Shown here piece by piece: positions 11,920-25,168 of a DNA stretch of 64,000 bases; position 1 is the first letter of the stretch; each line of letters opens with the position of its first letter. Position numbers and translations under genes: made by a program. Source of the stretch: Allodiplogaster sudhausi (Eukaryota; Nematoda; Chromadorea; Rhabditida; Diplogasteridae); the NCBI GenBank assembly GCA_945643635.1, contig CALZFC010000097.1, positions 787,001-851,000 of the forward strand. Reading direction: 5' to 3'. The notes below the pieces were generated by a model that saw only the letters and a program-made list of their open reading frames with translations, ran no database searches and was not told the origin of the DNA.

Positions 11920-12175
11920 CCAATGGACGGTGCCTTCAAGTACACGGAGGCGCAGTCGGACTTCCTCGTCGAGAATGTTTTCGACAATCGCCATAGTCTC
12001 TTCATGGGAAACGCCAAACGGGGAAAAGAAGATAACAAGAGAAGGAACGACATATGGCGGAAATTGAAAATCGCTTCTTGTTGAAGTTCCGCATCCACCG
12101 GCCTGTCGAGTCCTTGAAGGATCATCTAAAGTATCGTAAGATGACTTTGAAAGGGAAAACTGCGAAGTGGAATAA
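11920..12175 (+). pseudogene. Myb/SANT- or MADF-like exon of the Harbinger element, frameshifted
   Basis: After a TACTTCAG acceptor the frame reads FKYTEAQSDFLVENVF, then RRNDIWRKL, a pattern like the trihelix/MADF/zeste DNA-binding domains that accompany Harbinger transposases. The frame stops at 12,084, but the next frame continues at once with NRFLLKFRIHRPVESLKDHL to a GTATGC donor at 12,176. One frameshift therefore seems to break the exon. Harbinger elements normally need this second protein with the transposase for mobility. No other exon of it was found with confidence. Confidence 0.5.
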
Positions 12176-12630
12176 GTATGCTTCTTTCGTCATTTGATTT
12201 CTGCTTGTTCGTTTTGCATTCATTTCATTCCATTTTAGTATATTTTTTTTATGAATCTGACCTGAGAGCAGGAAAGTTTTGTTGCTCTAGATATCTATCA
12301 GCAACTGGCGGCGGCTTTTTTTAGAGAAGAAAGAACTGTATTGATTATAGTGTCAACTGTATTGCATTTCGTTTGCAAGTTTTCTTCTTATCAATAGAAT
12401 ATAACGGAAGTTATTTAATAGACGGTATTAATGGTACTTAATTGACGTTATTAATAGAACTTAATATAGGCATATTACGGTTCTTAGAGAAATAATTTAA
12501 TTGCATTTAAGTACAGATTGTTCCATTTCAGTGACTTGCGTTGGCGTTTCTTTTTTAAAATAAAATGTTATCAAAGAATGGTTCTTTTCAAAAGTTTCAA
12601 CGATTATTTATCGTACTCAATTCATTTGCA

Positions 12631-13937
<1,307 letters not shown>

Positions 13938-14171
13938 CTGTTGAAGCTTGCTGAGTGAGACTAGGAAGAACCGCCGCTTCTGCTCGAGGACAGGACAGGA
14001 AGTAAATCTCTGCCACCCGTCAGATAGTGATAGGTGGAGGAAGAAGGTGATAGGTGGGGGAAGAAGGTGCCGGGGCGACATGGGGAGGTGGCGGTAGCTC
14101 CCCGAGTTCTCCCCCCAAAAAAACGACACTTTACTACGGCGGCTGTTGTTCCCGCATCGCATCCACTCATC

Positions 14172-15861
14172 TTAAGAGAGGATGTCAGTAAGACTCGAGC
14201 AGGGCCCTATTATGTCCTGCCCTAGGATTTTTTTTTCGAATTTCTTAACCAAAATTGATTATAGTATGCAACTCGACATGGTGAACACAATAGGCTGTAT
14301 TTCAAAGTAGAAAAAATTTTTCCGCGCGAGACCCAGTACCGTAATCTTATAAATTCGATTGGTCATAAGTCGCTTCAAACTTATTATTAGACAACCATCG
14401 AGCTATCATTGGATAGCTTATTGAACGGGCTTTAATTTCGATCTTGGAAGATATTTTCGAAAAATTTGAATTTGGCCCTAAAACACGGCCCTAAACATTT
14501 TCGAAGGCGGTTTTTACCGAAAATAAGTATGTTATGTTCATTTCGCTACAACCGCTCCTGGATAGGCTTATAGTACGTGAAATTTGCTACAACATATATC
14601 TCTTTCAATAGAATTGAAGGTCTCGCTCTTAGGTTCCCAAACGCTTGAACATGATCCTGTGTAAACTGCAACACCGTGCAAGCGCATTCTTCGATCCATA
14701 ACTGCGCTCAATGTCAATATTACAAAATCGTAAGTTTATCATCAAAGAGGTCTCACGGAGATCTTTAAATGTGACATACATTATTTTATTGAAAAGTTTC
14801 AATTTATATGGGAAATTTCGTTATGTACAATTAGAAGGCTTAAAAAACTACTTTAAAAACATTTTCGGCTGTCGAAACATGCATCATAAGAAAGAGGATG
14901 AAATTTGGTGCAAGATGAACCCCTTTCAATGGAATTCCATGCATACGATCCTTTGTTATAAATCATAAAAGTAGGTGCCAATAGCGTCGTTGTCATTTCG
15001 CCCAAGAATTCACATTTTAGGTTATTCGAGTTAGAATATTCCAATCCTTTTTTCTACACCTTTTAAATAAGGCCTTGTTATCCAACTCTTATGTCTTATA
15101 ACAAAAGATCGTATGCATGGAATTCCATTGAAAGGAGTTCATCTTGCACCAAATTTGATCCTCTTTCTTATGATGCATGTTTCGACAATCGAGAATGTTT
15201 TTAAAGTAGTTGTTTCAGCCTTCAAATTGTACATAACGAAATTTCCCATATAAATTGAAAATTTTCAATAAAATAATGTATGTAACATTTGAAGATCTCC
15301 GTGAGAGCTCTTAGATGATATATTTACGATTTTGTAATATTAACATGGATCGAAGAATGCGCTTGCACGGTGTTACAGTTCACACAGGATCATGTTTAAG
15401 CGTTTGGGAACCTAAGAGCGAGACCTTCAATTCTTTTGAAAGAGATATATGTTGTAGCAAATTTCACGTACTTTAAGCCTATCCAGGAACGGTTGTAGCG
15501 AAATGAACATAAAATACTTAATTTCGGTAAAAACCACCTTCGAAAATGTTTAGGGCCGTGTTTTAGGGCAAAATTCAAATTTTTCGAAAATATCTTCCGG
15601 GATCGAAATTAAAGCCCGTTCAATAAGCTATCCAATGATAGCTCGATGGTTGTCTAATAATAAGTTTGAAGCGACTTATGACCAATCGAATTTATAAGAT
15701 TACGGTACTGGGTCTCGCGCGGAAAAATTTTTTCACCTTTGAAATACAGCCTATTGTGTTCACCACGTCTAGTTGCATACTATAATCAATTTTGGTTAAG
15801 AAATTCGAAAAAAAATTCCTAGGGCAGGCCTTGATCGAACCATACTGACAGGCTCTCTTAA
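14172..15861. mobile_element. Second foldback element, about 0.8 kb arms, TTAA-flanked
   Basis: The first half (from TTAAGAGAGGATGTCAGTA) returns as reverse complement in the second half (ending TACTGACAGGCTCTCTTAA). Matching arms run from about 14,200 to 14,980 and 15,050 to 15,840, with a spacer of about 70 bases. Its ends share TTAAGAGAG, a TCNGTA word and CTGCCCTAG with the element at 968-3,630, but the interior is unrelated, so the two are members of one family with different cores. No transposase frame is visible. It starts 29 bases after the Harbinger end. Confidence 0.8.
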
Positions 15862-16139
15862 GGCCCTCGGATTTCTGCGGCTGGTCGTCGTTCCCTTTGT
15901 CCCCCTCCTGGCAGAGTCCGGCGGTGATCGAGGAGTAGAAGGATTGAAAAGGAGTACGACCAGTGAGAGTGCAGGGAGAGAGCTAGGCGAGAGAGATAAA
16001 AGAGTCCTGGAGGACTCGTGAGAGATGCAGCAAAGTGGTTGCTGGCGATAGCGTCTCGCCGTACGATATCTGACGCTAGTGTGAGCGGCCACTTTGGTGA
16101 GAGAGAAAACCCCTTGTAATCATTCTTTTGTGGCGAGGA
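15862..16139. other. Short region between foldback element and third secretory-gene block
   Basis: This is GC-richer DNA with GAGA words and a GATAAAAG word near 15,995. No convincing exon is seen. A minus-strand open frame here (Ser-rich, 98 codons) lacks support. Confidence 0.3.
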
Positions 16140-16726
16140 CCACAGATTACAACTGCTGCTGCTTCCTTTTCATCCAATGTCTCGCAATCAGCTATGTACA
16201 TACAACATGTCAATGAGATTCGTCCTTTTATGCGCCCAGACACTTCCATTTACTTTTACTTCACAACTGTCGCTGTTTTCGCCTTCAGTTTGTTTTTCTC
16301 ATGCTGAATATCTGAATATTTCCTCTCATATCTCACATCTTTCCTTTTTGCTGTCTATCCGTCACGTGAAATGACACACGGTTCCTATGTATTTATTCAA
16401 CAGCGCAACCTTCAACTTCTCCCTCGTTCGTGTTCCTCTCACGTACATCTCTATCAAGTTTTCGCATTACATATTTTACGCGACCGACCTAGTCTTTGAG
16501 CCAAGAGCAACGATTATTTTTAGTAATTACAGGAGACGAGAGAGAGAGAGGGAGAGAAAGAAAGAGTGTGAGTGATGGATAGAGAGAGAGGGAGATAGAG
16601 AGACAGCGATATGCAGCTGCCTACAAAAGCTTCTTTCGCAGCCGTTCAGAACATCCCGCCTTCGAACTTCAACAACCACCTCAACCTCGCCTACATCTTC
16701 TCCATCAACAACAATCGATTCCAGCA
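16140..16726 (+). promoter_or_regulatory. Conserved upstream block of the broken secretory gene
   Basis: This is the third occurrence of the block before the 6,652 and 8,687 genes: CACGTGAAATGACACAC, CTCTATCAAGTTTTC, ACGCGACCGACCTAG, a GA tract (16,538-16,606) and TACAAAAG at 16,622-16,629 followed by TTTCGCAGCCGTTCAGAACATC-like sequence. Here the long CT tract is missing. The block is intact although the gene it serves is broken. Confidence 0.5.
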
Positions 16727-17429
16727 ATGCGAGCTGCACTCCTCACCCTCTGTGTCGCCGCTGTCGCTCTAGGTTTCATCATTTTATTATGCCGATTTTT
16801 TAAATTTTATTATTTCCTATTATTCCAGAAATAATAATTAAATGTATTATATGCGTAAATTCTAAATAGTAAATATTACTCGGGTAGAACGCTTAATACT
16901 TTACTTCAGGTGACTCAAGCGAAGGTGGCGGCGACGACGGAACTTACGATGGTGGAAGCGACTTCTCGTCCTCCGCGAGCGGTTCCCACGAAACGAGTAG
17001 CAGCTACGGCAGCGTTCGCGTCACTTCATACGCCGCCGCGCCACAGCCCTATAGGGGGCTACTTATTCATATGGCGGAGGTTCTTATGGCTCGCCGAGGC
17101 CTCTCCCGGCGGTCCCCAGCTCTTTCACCTCATACGGAGCAGCCCAGCCTCTGCTGCCCTCAACGGCCACGTATTCCTCAGGAATCCCTTGCGGCACTCC
17201 AATGCCGTTGACAGCCGGCGGCATCTCATACGGCGCACTAACGCCTGCCCAAGCGGCCGTGCCATGCTATGGCGCTGCTGGCTCTTATGGTAGCAGCGCC
17301 GTACCCATCGCGGCCGCTCAGGTGCCCACAGGAGCGTACGGATCGAGTGGCACGGCTTTCCAAACAAATCCAGGAGGCTACGGCCGGTAGGCCGGCAGCA
17401 GTGTCTATGGTCGACCAGGACGGCGCTGA
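16727..17429 (+). pseudogene. Third Gly/Ser/Tyr-rich secretory gene, frameshifted
   Basis: The exons 16727-16772 and 16910-17429 keep the signal peptide MRAALLTLCVAAVALG and the phase-1 intron. The frame is normal through VTSYAAAPQPY, then compared with the 8,687 gene two bases are gained (or one lost) near 17,053 (AGGGGGCT versus AGGACC). The signal-peptide frame then ends at TGA 17,209-17,211. The ancestral frame continues in another register (SFTSYGAAQPLLPSTATYS, later YGSSGTAFQTNPGGYGR) but meets TAG at 17,388. After that codon it still shows the family end YGRPGRR and TGA at 17,427. Two lesions make this a pseudogene. A truncated secreted 115-residue product could still be made. Confidence 0.8.
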
Positions 17430-17616
17430 TCTCTTTTGGCGAATAATATTCTGGAATTTGATTTGTTATCACTTCATCAGAATTATCCATGTACAGTTTA
17501 TGGAAATCTCTTATCTTTCGCGGAAAGTGTTTGAAAGTTATATATGTGATGGACCTTGCAGAGTAAAGTGAGCTTCATTCTAAAAAGAAGTTTTAAGTCG
17601 TTTGTATAATTAGGCA

Positions 17617-17628
17617 ATATATATATAC

Positions 17629-17683
<55 letters not shown>

Positions 17684-17686
17684 TCC
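17617..17686. repeat. (AT)n microsatellite with TACATA interruptions
   Basis: An AT run after the broken secretory gene. The second duplication unit has it 6 bases shorter (about 35,123-35,186). Confidence 0.95.
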
Positions 17687-18275
17687 TTCATTAAATACAT
17701 TATTTACCATTTACTACCTACTTCTTGATATGTAATCAAGGTAACCTTGATGACACTAACCAAGAGACAGAAACAAGTTTCCCATCGGGAACATTATCGG
17801 CTTGTTTTCGTTTCGTAAAGTTGTGAGACGATTTGTAACGTGTCTGTTTGAACGTACAGAGATATGTAAATGGCCTTCACAATGGTCAAACCACAGTGTC
17901 GGAAGTTATGAGAAACAGTTTAAACTTATTGACTGCATATCGATGCCAGTGATTTTAATATTTTAATATATAATAAATATCTACTATATGTACATGAAGC
18001 TTAACAGTCATTGGTTGCAAAGGTATTGTCAAACAAGATAGCCACTTCCTTGCGTTCCACTGACATTTGAGAAGAGAGCCCGTCCAAAGGGCTCAATAAC
18101 TTTCCGTCGATGTCACGAATGCCAGTCTTTGGACGAGACCGCCGTTCAAAGGAGAAGATGCCGACATGACCGCGATTATGACACTGAACACCTGGTCGCT
18201 TCGTGCTTCACGCATTCTTTTCCGATCTCTCTCTCTCTCTCTCTCTCTCTCTCCCCTCTCTCTCAATCTCTCTAC

Positions 18276-18318
<43 letters not shown>

Positions 18319-18555
18319 ACCCTCTCTCTTTCTTTCCCTCTCTATCTCGCTCTCTCTCTCTCTTTCTCTCTCTCTCGCTCTCTCTATTCTACTCGTGTTC
18401 AAAGAGTGCGCATGAGACACTAAAAGTGTGGCAGACGCCGCCTGGAGCACTCGACGAATCAAGCGTGCACCTCAACGGCGACTTTATGACACGGCAGATC
18501 TCGCCAAGCGGACAGAATGAATAGAGAAATAAAGAACAGAAATAAAGAACATTCG

Positions 18556-18596
<41 letters not shown>

Positions 18597-18669
18597 AAGA
18601 GGAACTAGAGGGAGAAAGAGAGAGAGAAGAGAGAGAGATAAAGAGAAAGAGGAACGGGAGAGGTCGGGA

Positions 18670-18676
18670 TATAAAA
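18670..18676 (+). promoter_or_regulatory. Isolated TATA-box-like site
   Basis: TATAAAA follows a long GA tract, the same arrangement as before the secretory genes. No coding exon was identified downstream, so this is only a candidate. Its duplicate is at 36,170. Confidence 0.2.
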
Positions 18677-19369
18677 CAAGGAAGTCAAGTCGGAAAAGCG
18701 ACGAAACAATTTCGACTCACTCGGGCGACGTCGTCTGTCATTTTTGCTTTTAGTTTTCATTTGATCGCTTTTATGTGCAATGTGCACTCTTCGTTCTTTT
18801 TGCACTTCTCAGGGTCAAGAGGGAGCAAGAATGCATATCATATGTATCTCGGCCAGCATTCTTATCTCTTGTTGCCTTGTTTTTCTCTACCTCTCCCTCT
18901 CTCATATTTTCTGTTATCTCTTTCTCTCTCTCTCTCTTCTCGCTCTCTCTCTTCTTCTTCTTCTCTCTACATCTCTCTCTCTCTCACTTCTTCTCTTTGC
19001 ATCTATCTCTCTCTCTCTCTCTCTTTCTCTCTTGCTCTCTCTCTCACTTCTTCTCTCTGTATCTCTCTCTCTCTCTTTCTCAATTGTATGCCATGACGAT
19101 TTCATGACTCTTGCCACGCAATGGGGGTACTATTGCAACAAGTGCTTCTGTTCATGGCAGGCGGCCCCACCGGACAGAGGTCGTGTTAGTTTTCAAGCGT
19201 CAGCCACGCGACTCCTGGCAGAAAGCTGAACTGCCATTCTCTTTTTCTCTCGCCTCCTCTTTCCCTTACACTGTTTCTCTCTCTCTCTCTCACTTTCTCT
19301 CAGTCCCTCTTTCATCTCTGTATCACTTCTCACCTGCTGTATTCAAACATCTTTCTCTTCTCCCTCTTA

Positions 19370-19400
<31 letters not shown>

Positions 19401-19521
19401 CTCCCCGTCGCCTCGCCCTCTACCATTCTCTCTCTACATATATTTCTCTCTTTCCCTCTCTCTCTCTCTCGTGTTTCGGGTGGCTTAATTCTGGCGCGAC
19501 GGGCGCAACCTCCAACATGGA

Positions 19522-19550
19522 TATAAGCCCAACAGCCAGCCATCATCAGT
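19522..19550 (+). promoter_or_regulatory. TATA plus initiator-like pair
   Basis: TATAAG at 19,522 is followed 24 bases later by TCAGT (19,546-19,550), a spacing typical of a TATA/initiator core promoter. Nothing downstream was recognised as its gene. The duplicate lies near 37,022. Confidence 0.2.
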
Positions 19551-20899
19551 ATTCCTGGCATGTCTTTCTTTCTTGGTCTTCAACTTGGCGACAATTCTAC
19601 ATATTAACAGCTTTGAATCATGTGGCTTTTTTCAAAGATCGAGACATGAAAAATATTCTACATTTGTTTATGGCTAGTCTTTCTTAGTATTCCTTGTGGT
19701 GTAACCTTTCGGCGAGCGTTGAGAAATTGAAGGACGATGATATAGTGACAGTTAGTGGTTATTATTATTATTATTATTATGCTGTTTTTTTCATACGATG
19801 GATTCCTGACAGTTTATCTCTTCTTCTGACAACTCGGTTTTCTTTTGAAGTAGCGAAACTGAAAACGAGAGTAAAAGAGAGAGAGAGAGGAAGAAATTAA
19901 TAAATAGACAACGAAGAAAAGATAGTGAGAGGTAGCGAAGTGGAGATGGCCTCTGCCAGATTTTAGATACCCTTTTGATATCCACTACCCACGCACCCTC
20001 TCTCCGCCTCTGTCTGTCTCTCTCTCTCTCTCTCGTCCTCCGCCCATCTGTGTATTCGATTTCGGCTTTCCTCACATTTCTTATCAGGGTGGCGTACTGG
20101 TAGGCCCTCAGAAATCTTATGCAAAGAAAGAGAGAGTGAGAGCACAAAAAAAACATTGTTTGATATCTTAAATGAAATTTTATCAAACAATGTTGTTTCA
20201 AACAATTTTCCTTTGCGTGAGAGAGAGAAAGAGAGAGAAAGAGAGAGAGAGGGAGAGGGAGAGAAAGAGAGTATGTAAGCGAGTGTGGCACAGAGTTCAA
20301 AATTGCGAGTCTTCGAAGATTAAGAGAGTTATAATGGCTGTCGCCCTCGCATTGTTAGTATCCGGAGCGATCACAAGGAGTTCATGTGAAAGTGGGCAGC
20401 AGAGTTGAAAGAGGACAGGGGCGGGGGGGGGGGGGACCTTGGACCTCTTTCGCTGGCACGGGAAGCCCCCCCTCCCCCCCCCCTATACCATCCCCCCTCT
20501 CAGATGAGGCAATACACTCGTCATTCTTGTGTGGTTGAAGGCGGTCGTCCACATATCCACTCTCTTTCGCCCGGTCACCATAGCCCCCGCCAGGGCGGCT
20601 TTTGCATTCCAGATAGGAGTTGGCAAAGACCGGAAGGATGAGCATGCTTTTTCTTCCTTCTCTCTCTCTCTCTCTCTCGCTCTCTCTCTCTCTTTCTCTC
20701 TCCTCTCCCTATTTCTCTTTCCGCCTCCCAATTTCAGGCTCTACGCCTCTGGTTCTCTCTCTCTCTCTCCATCCCCATCTGCAAAGATCAGGGAAGAAAA
20801 GGTAAAAAGTATCACTTGCAACAATTTATTTTTTCAAGTATTAACCTCACCTGGATCTTCATCATCTCTTTTCCTTCTCATTTCTTTTGTCTTCTCACT

Positions 20900-20940
<41 letters not shown>

Positions 20941-22592
20941 GTTCTCTCTCGGTCTCTCTCTCTCTCTCTGTCTCTCTCCCTCACTCTCTCTTTCTCGATA
21001 TGCCTACTCATTCCTTTTATCCCTTTTTGTTTATTTATTCTGTTATTTGACTCCGCTCATAGCGTTCTTAGCCGTTTTCGTTCTTTCTCCTTTCTGACGA
21101 ATCTTGGCTACTTTATGCCTCCAATGAGCACGTATTGTTACTGCTATAATTAGGTTCTTCGCCAATTCATGTCATATGTTAACTAGTATAGAGATAAAGT
21201 TTTTACACATTACTCACAAACTAAATTTCTACCAATTGAATTGTAATATTTTTCCTCTCGTGCTTATGTTAGCGGATAGTAACTCCTTGTGTTAGCTGAC
21301 CATGAAAAGAAGAAGCCAGCCATGAATTCAAGGTTTTCTTCTTCATCATTCTTTCATATATTTACACACACACACTTTGATTTTTGTTCTTTAGGATATG
21401 TCGCTTTAATTAATTTTTTTCCCTTCAGGTGTCCAGCTCACATTTCCTTGTTAACCGCTCTTTCTTAATATCGTAAATTATAATTATTATAAAAATGATT
21501 ATGGCAATTACTAAAAAAAATGAGCACAATAATGCATTCATGAACTTTTTTCATGCTTGAAAACCAGGAACAGAAAAAAATATGGGAGATAATCGGTTGC
21601 TTTTCCACTCGAGTAGCATTCATGTCCACGGCTGCTTTGTCCAGGTCGTCAGGGGTCTCTCTCTCACTCTCTTGCCTCTCGGTCTCTCCTTCTCTCTCTC
21701 TCTCTCTCTCTTCTCTGTCCCTCTCACGTTCTCCATCACTCTCGCGTGCGCTCGCTTTCTGGTAGAGGTGTCGATTCGGCGCAATTTACGAGTCTCTCCT
21801 TCAGTCTGGGCAATCTGGAACCGCTACGCCATGTTATTCTTCGGGGAGACCCCATCTTCAATATTATCATTTGGATACTAATTTTCAAAAAAATAAAATT
21901 AAAACCGTTGATGTAAACAAATAAATAATATATATAAATTTTGTCCATTATTTTCCCAAGCCAAAAAACCATAGTTTGGAATTGGTACGCCAATGTATCC
22001 AATTGTCATTGATTTCATTAGGATAATTTTACCTTCTGAAAATCACTCTCTCACTCGCTATTTTCAACCTCCCTTTCTTTGCTCTCTCGCTTTTTTCTCT
22101 CTCTCACTCGTCTCTCTATATTCACCTCTCTGCCTCCCTTTCTATCCCTCTCGTTCTCTCTCTTCTCTCTATATTTCCACCTCTCTCTCAGTATCTTTCT
22201 CTCCTCTCTCTCTCTCTCTCTCTCTGAGCATTGACAGAGCAACAGCTTCACCAAACCATATTTTCTCCTCATATGAAGAAATCCGTGAAAGATCGTTGGA
22301 CAGTAGAGAGGGTAGTAGAATGGGGGATTGAAGAGGGAGAGGGAAAAAGACTTAGAGAGAGTGACACGGGTAGAGAAGTAGAGAGAGAGATTGACAGAAG
22401 GAGAGAAGTATAGAGTGTGTAAAGAGCGAGGGGCTTAGAGGAACTTCGACTTTTCACACCGTTCCATGCCATCAGAGAGAAGTCTCATTCGCTTCCGCCT
22501 CACTGTCCTCCTAGGGCATGTTTCGGCAAGCAAGTGGGAAGTACGCCCACCCATGGTTCTCCATGCTAGACTCTCTTCTTACTCCATTGACC

Positions 22593-22635
<43 letters not shown>

Positions 22636-23211
22636 ATCCCTGGACTCTTTCGTCTCTCTTTCTCCATTTCACAACTCATGTTGCTAAAGTCCGTGGATTT
22701 CTGGTTTTCTGGTCGAATGCGATTGGCAATGCCGAAATCAGAGACTCCGGAGCCGGCTGCAGTCATTGAGAGAGTGTACACCATGGAGGGCATTTCCTCC
22801 TTATTTTTCACCATTTCGTAAATTGTTACGAAATTTCTTGATGCCGGCGGCAACATGTTTAAAAATGTTTATTATTATAATTCATTAATTTATTGATTTT
22901 TTTGATTGTTTCTCTTTCTCTTAATTTATCCCCTTCTTTTTTGTTCGTTTCCAATTCCATCGCATTATTTATTCTTTAGCTTTCAATCTTATTCAAGAAT
23001 ATGCATTGTAATGGGCTATTCACTTGACTATTTTAAATGTAAAAATCATTAGCACACCTTTTTCGTAAATACCTTTTTCATTGAAACAATTTTTGGGAAA
23101 TATGTTCATAATTCCGCAATTTTTTATAGCTTGCTCATCAGGCTCTTAGTTTCGTTTTTAATTCAAAGAGAGAACAGTCTTATTTTCAACGACAAAGAAA
23201 AAATAGTTTTG

Positions 23212-23364
23212 TTAAAAGGTGCACGAAACTCAACGCAAAAATTTTTTTTTCTACCGTGATTTTCCAGACCATTGTAGTCGCGTCCGTCTAAATCACATTC
23301 CCTCTCGCCCTTTGATCAGGCAAAAAGGCGCGAATTCAAAACTGAATTTTTTTTGCTCCTTTAA
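23212..23364. mobile_element. Short TTAA-flanked MITE relative
   Basis: The right end (23,290-23,364) matches the right arm of the MITE at 4,425: TAAATCACAT, CAGGCAAAAAGGCGCGAATTC, then CTCCTTTAA. The left end is a weak TTAAAAGGTGC at 23,212. It directly precedes a possible coding exon at 23,379, so it may supply promoter sequence. Confidence 0.5.
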
Positions 23365-23378
23365 GGCATCCACTCATC

Positions 23379-23496
23379 ATGATGCGAATAAAGGAGGCCA
23401 TTCTTCGCAAGAAGATCATCCAGCAGCTCAATGAAGACTGGCGCGAGGAGGAGGAGAACATGGCCGCAGCTGCTCATGCCTCCGCTCTACGGCTAG
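23379..23496 (+). CDS. Candidate first exon (possible alternative start of globin gene)
   Basis: ATG ATG opens a frame of 39 codons with a highly charged helical sequence (ILRKKIIQQLNEDWREEEEN) and ends at a GTAGGC donor in phase 1. Globin exon 2 (26,463 in this unit) also begins in phase 1, so the two could join in frame, bypassing the exon at 25,733. That match could be chance. The sequence is too short to assign to a family. The donor and Met-Met start are the only support. Confidence 0.35.
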
Positions 23497-23975
23497 GTAG
23501 GCAGAGGGGGCGGAGCCAAGTGGACGGGTGGGCGGAGCCTAACCAAGAAAAGAAACATCATAAGAAATTGAAATATTATTGCAAGAAAAAAATTAACATA
23601 TTATATTAGGTGAAATGTACGCTTTTGAATGTTTCTTCAAGGCAAGTGGTCATTGCTTGTAGAAAACATCTTCGTATCACGTACTACATTCATGCAAATA
23701 AAATTCATAAGGTACTAAGTTGCATCAAAATGCAGACATATCTACACTAATCCGGAGATTATCTCTCTTTTTCGCTGACACCCGCGCCAATATTGATCTC
23801 TCGCGCTGCTCCAATAACAATCTGTCAACCTACCAACGTGCACATTTCTGGCCTTCTCCATCTCCCTCGCAATCCTTCTCTCTCCATCCTTGCTTTGGCC
23901 AAGATGCCGCAAACATTCATGTGCATACATATATGAATGCATAGATGTATCACTCTCTCTTTCTCTTTCTCTCTT

Positions 23976-24006
<31 letters not shown>

Positions 24007-24614
24007 TTCTTTCTCTTTCTCTCTTTCTCTCTCTCTGTCTCTCTCTATCACTTCTATTTGCACATTCGCGAGTAGGCGTTCCTTCTGCTGTAGTGAAGAG
24101 TGGATCCCAGAAGCACAAAATTATCTCATGGAATATGCATCCCGATGCTACATACATACTTTAGAGTATTTTAAGAATAAGTCAGAAAGCGGAAAACGAG
24201 AACCATACAAATGCACATCTAAGTACAATGCTTCAGAATATTTATCGCATAGCCAATATGACAAAAGAAATACAGAATATGAAGAGAACACCTTGAGACA
24301 CTATTCAAACATCATCTCTGTATACAGATATGTTAGATGACGTCAGCGAAAAAAATTGGTTTTTTTTGCAGAACAGATCCAAATTCAGAGCATTCCACCG
24401 TTCGCTATTGCTAATGTAACAGAGAAAAAATTCAAAATTCAAAATGATGATTGGGGAATTGCATTTCTAAATTCCAGGACAAAATTTTGAACAAGAAAGA
24501 CCCTGGTTTTTTTTTGTTGACTTGTTGACATCGTCTTATATGTAAACAGAGATCAATCTGACATCATCGGTGGCAGAGAGAGAGAGAGAGCGAAAGAGAG
24601 AGAGAGAGAGCGAA

Positions 24615-24675
<61 letters not shown>

Positions 24676-24863
24676 ACATTCTTGAATGTGATATGTATCC
24701 TAAAATGTATGTTGTAATGGATAGGGCCCAAGCCATAGTTACCGGCAACAGCGTGTCCTTACGCTTTGTGTGTGTGTATTTGTGTACATATAAATATTCA
24801 TTTTATGACAGACACACGACTATCGAATGCCGCCGATATGCGAGGGAGGAAAAGTGGGAGGAT

Positions 24864-24910
<47 letters not shown>

Positions 24911-25122
24911 GAAGTGAAAAAGAGGAACTGATAGAGAAAGTATTAGGGAAGAAGAGAGGGAGAGAGAGAGAAAAGGAAGAGGAGACGAATGAACGGCGGA
25001 GACGGAAAGGGCAGACAGCGCTTCATCTCTCCTCTCCCTCTCCCCATCTCGCGCAATATGCACCTGTGCATGTGTCTAGTGCGCCAAACGCGCGCTTATC
25101 CCTCTCCCTCTCTCTCTCCCCA

Positions 25123-25168
<46 letters not shown>

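Larger units (their letters stand above)
17430..23211. other. Gene-poor region rich in CT/GA tracts
   Basis: CT or GA tracts occupy about 18,227-18,386, 18,560-18,655, 18,895-19,085, 19,270-19,475, 20,218-20,275, 20,660-20,705, 20,900-20,997, 21,655-21,722, 22,040-22,230 and 22,597-22,633. An ATT run lies at 19,760-19,780 and a poly-G/poly-C pair at 20,411-20,482. Open frames here are mostly Leu/Ser or Arg/Glu artefacts of these tracts. I found no chain of exons with matching phases. Single splice-like sites occur (for example CCCTTCAG at 21,428), so an unrecognised gene cannot be excluded. Confidence 0.6.

Noticed and set aside
18073..18137. Small inverted repeats (GAGCCC/GGGCTC and GTCCAAAG/CTTTGGAC)
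   Set aside because: Stems of 6-8 bases are expected by chance, and no RNA gene family is recognised.
18129..18524. Plus-strand frame ending VWQTPPGALDESS...SGQNE
   Set aside because: The two protein-like ends are linked only by a CT tract, and no splice sites remove it; probably chance.
20335..20408. Short signal-peptide-like frame (MAVALALLVSGAI) after a GA tract, resembling the arrangement of the secretory genes
   Set aside because: The upstream block and TACAAAAG are absent, and no second exon with matching phase and composition was found.
20382..20645. Minus-strand frame with PGGGYGDRAKESGY-like sequence
   Set aside because: It runs through a poly-G/poly-C tract whose length differs between the duplicate copies, which breaks the frame in one of them; no splice support.
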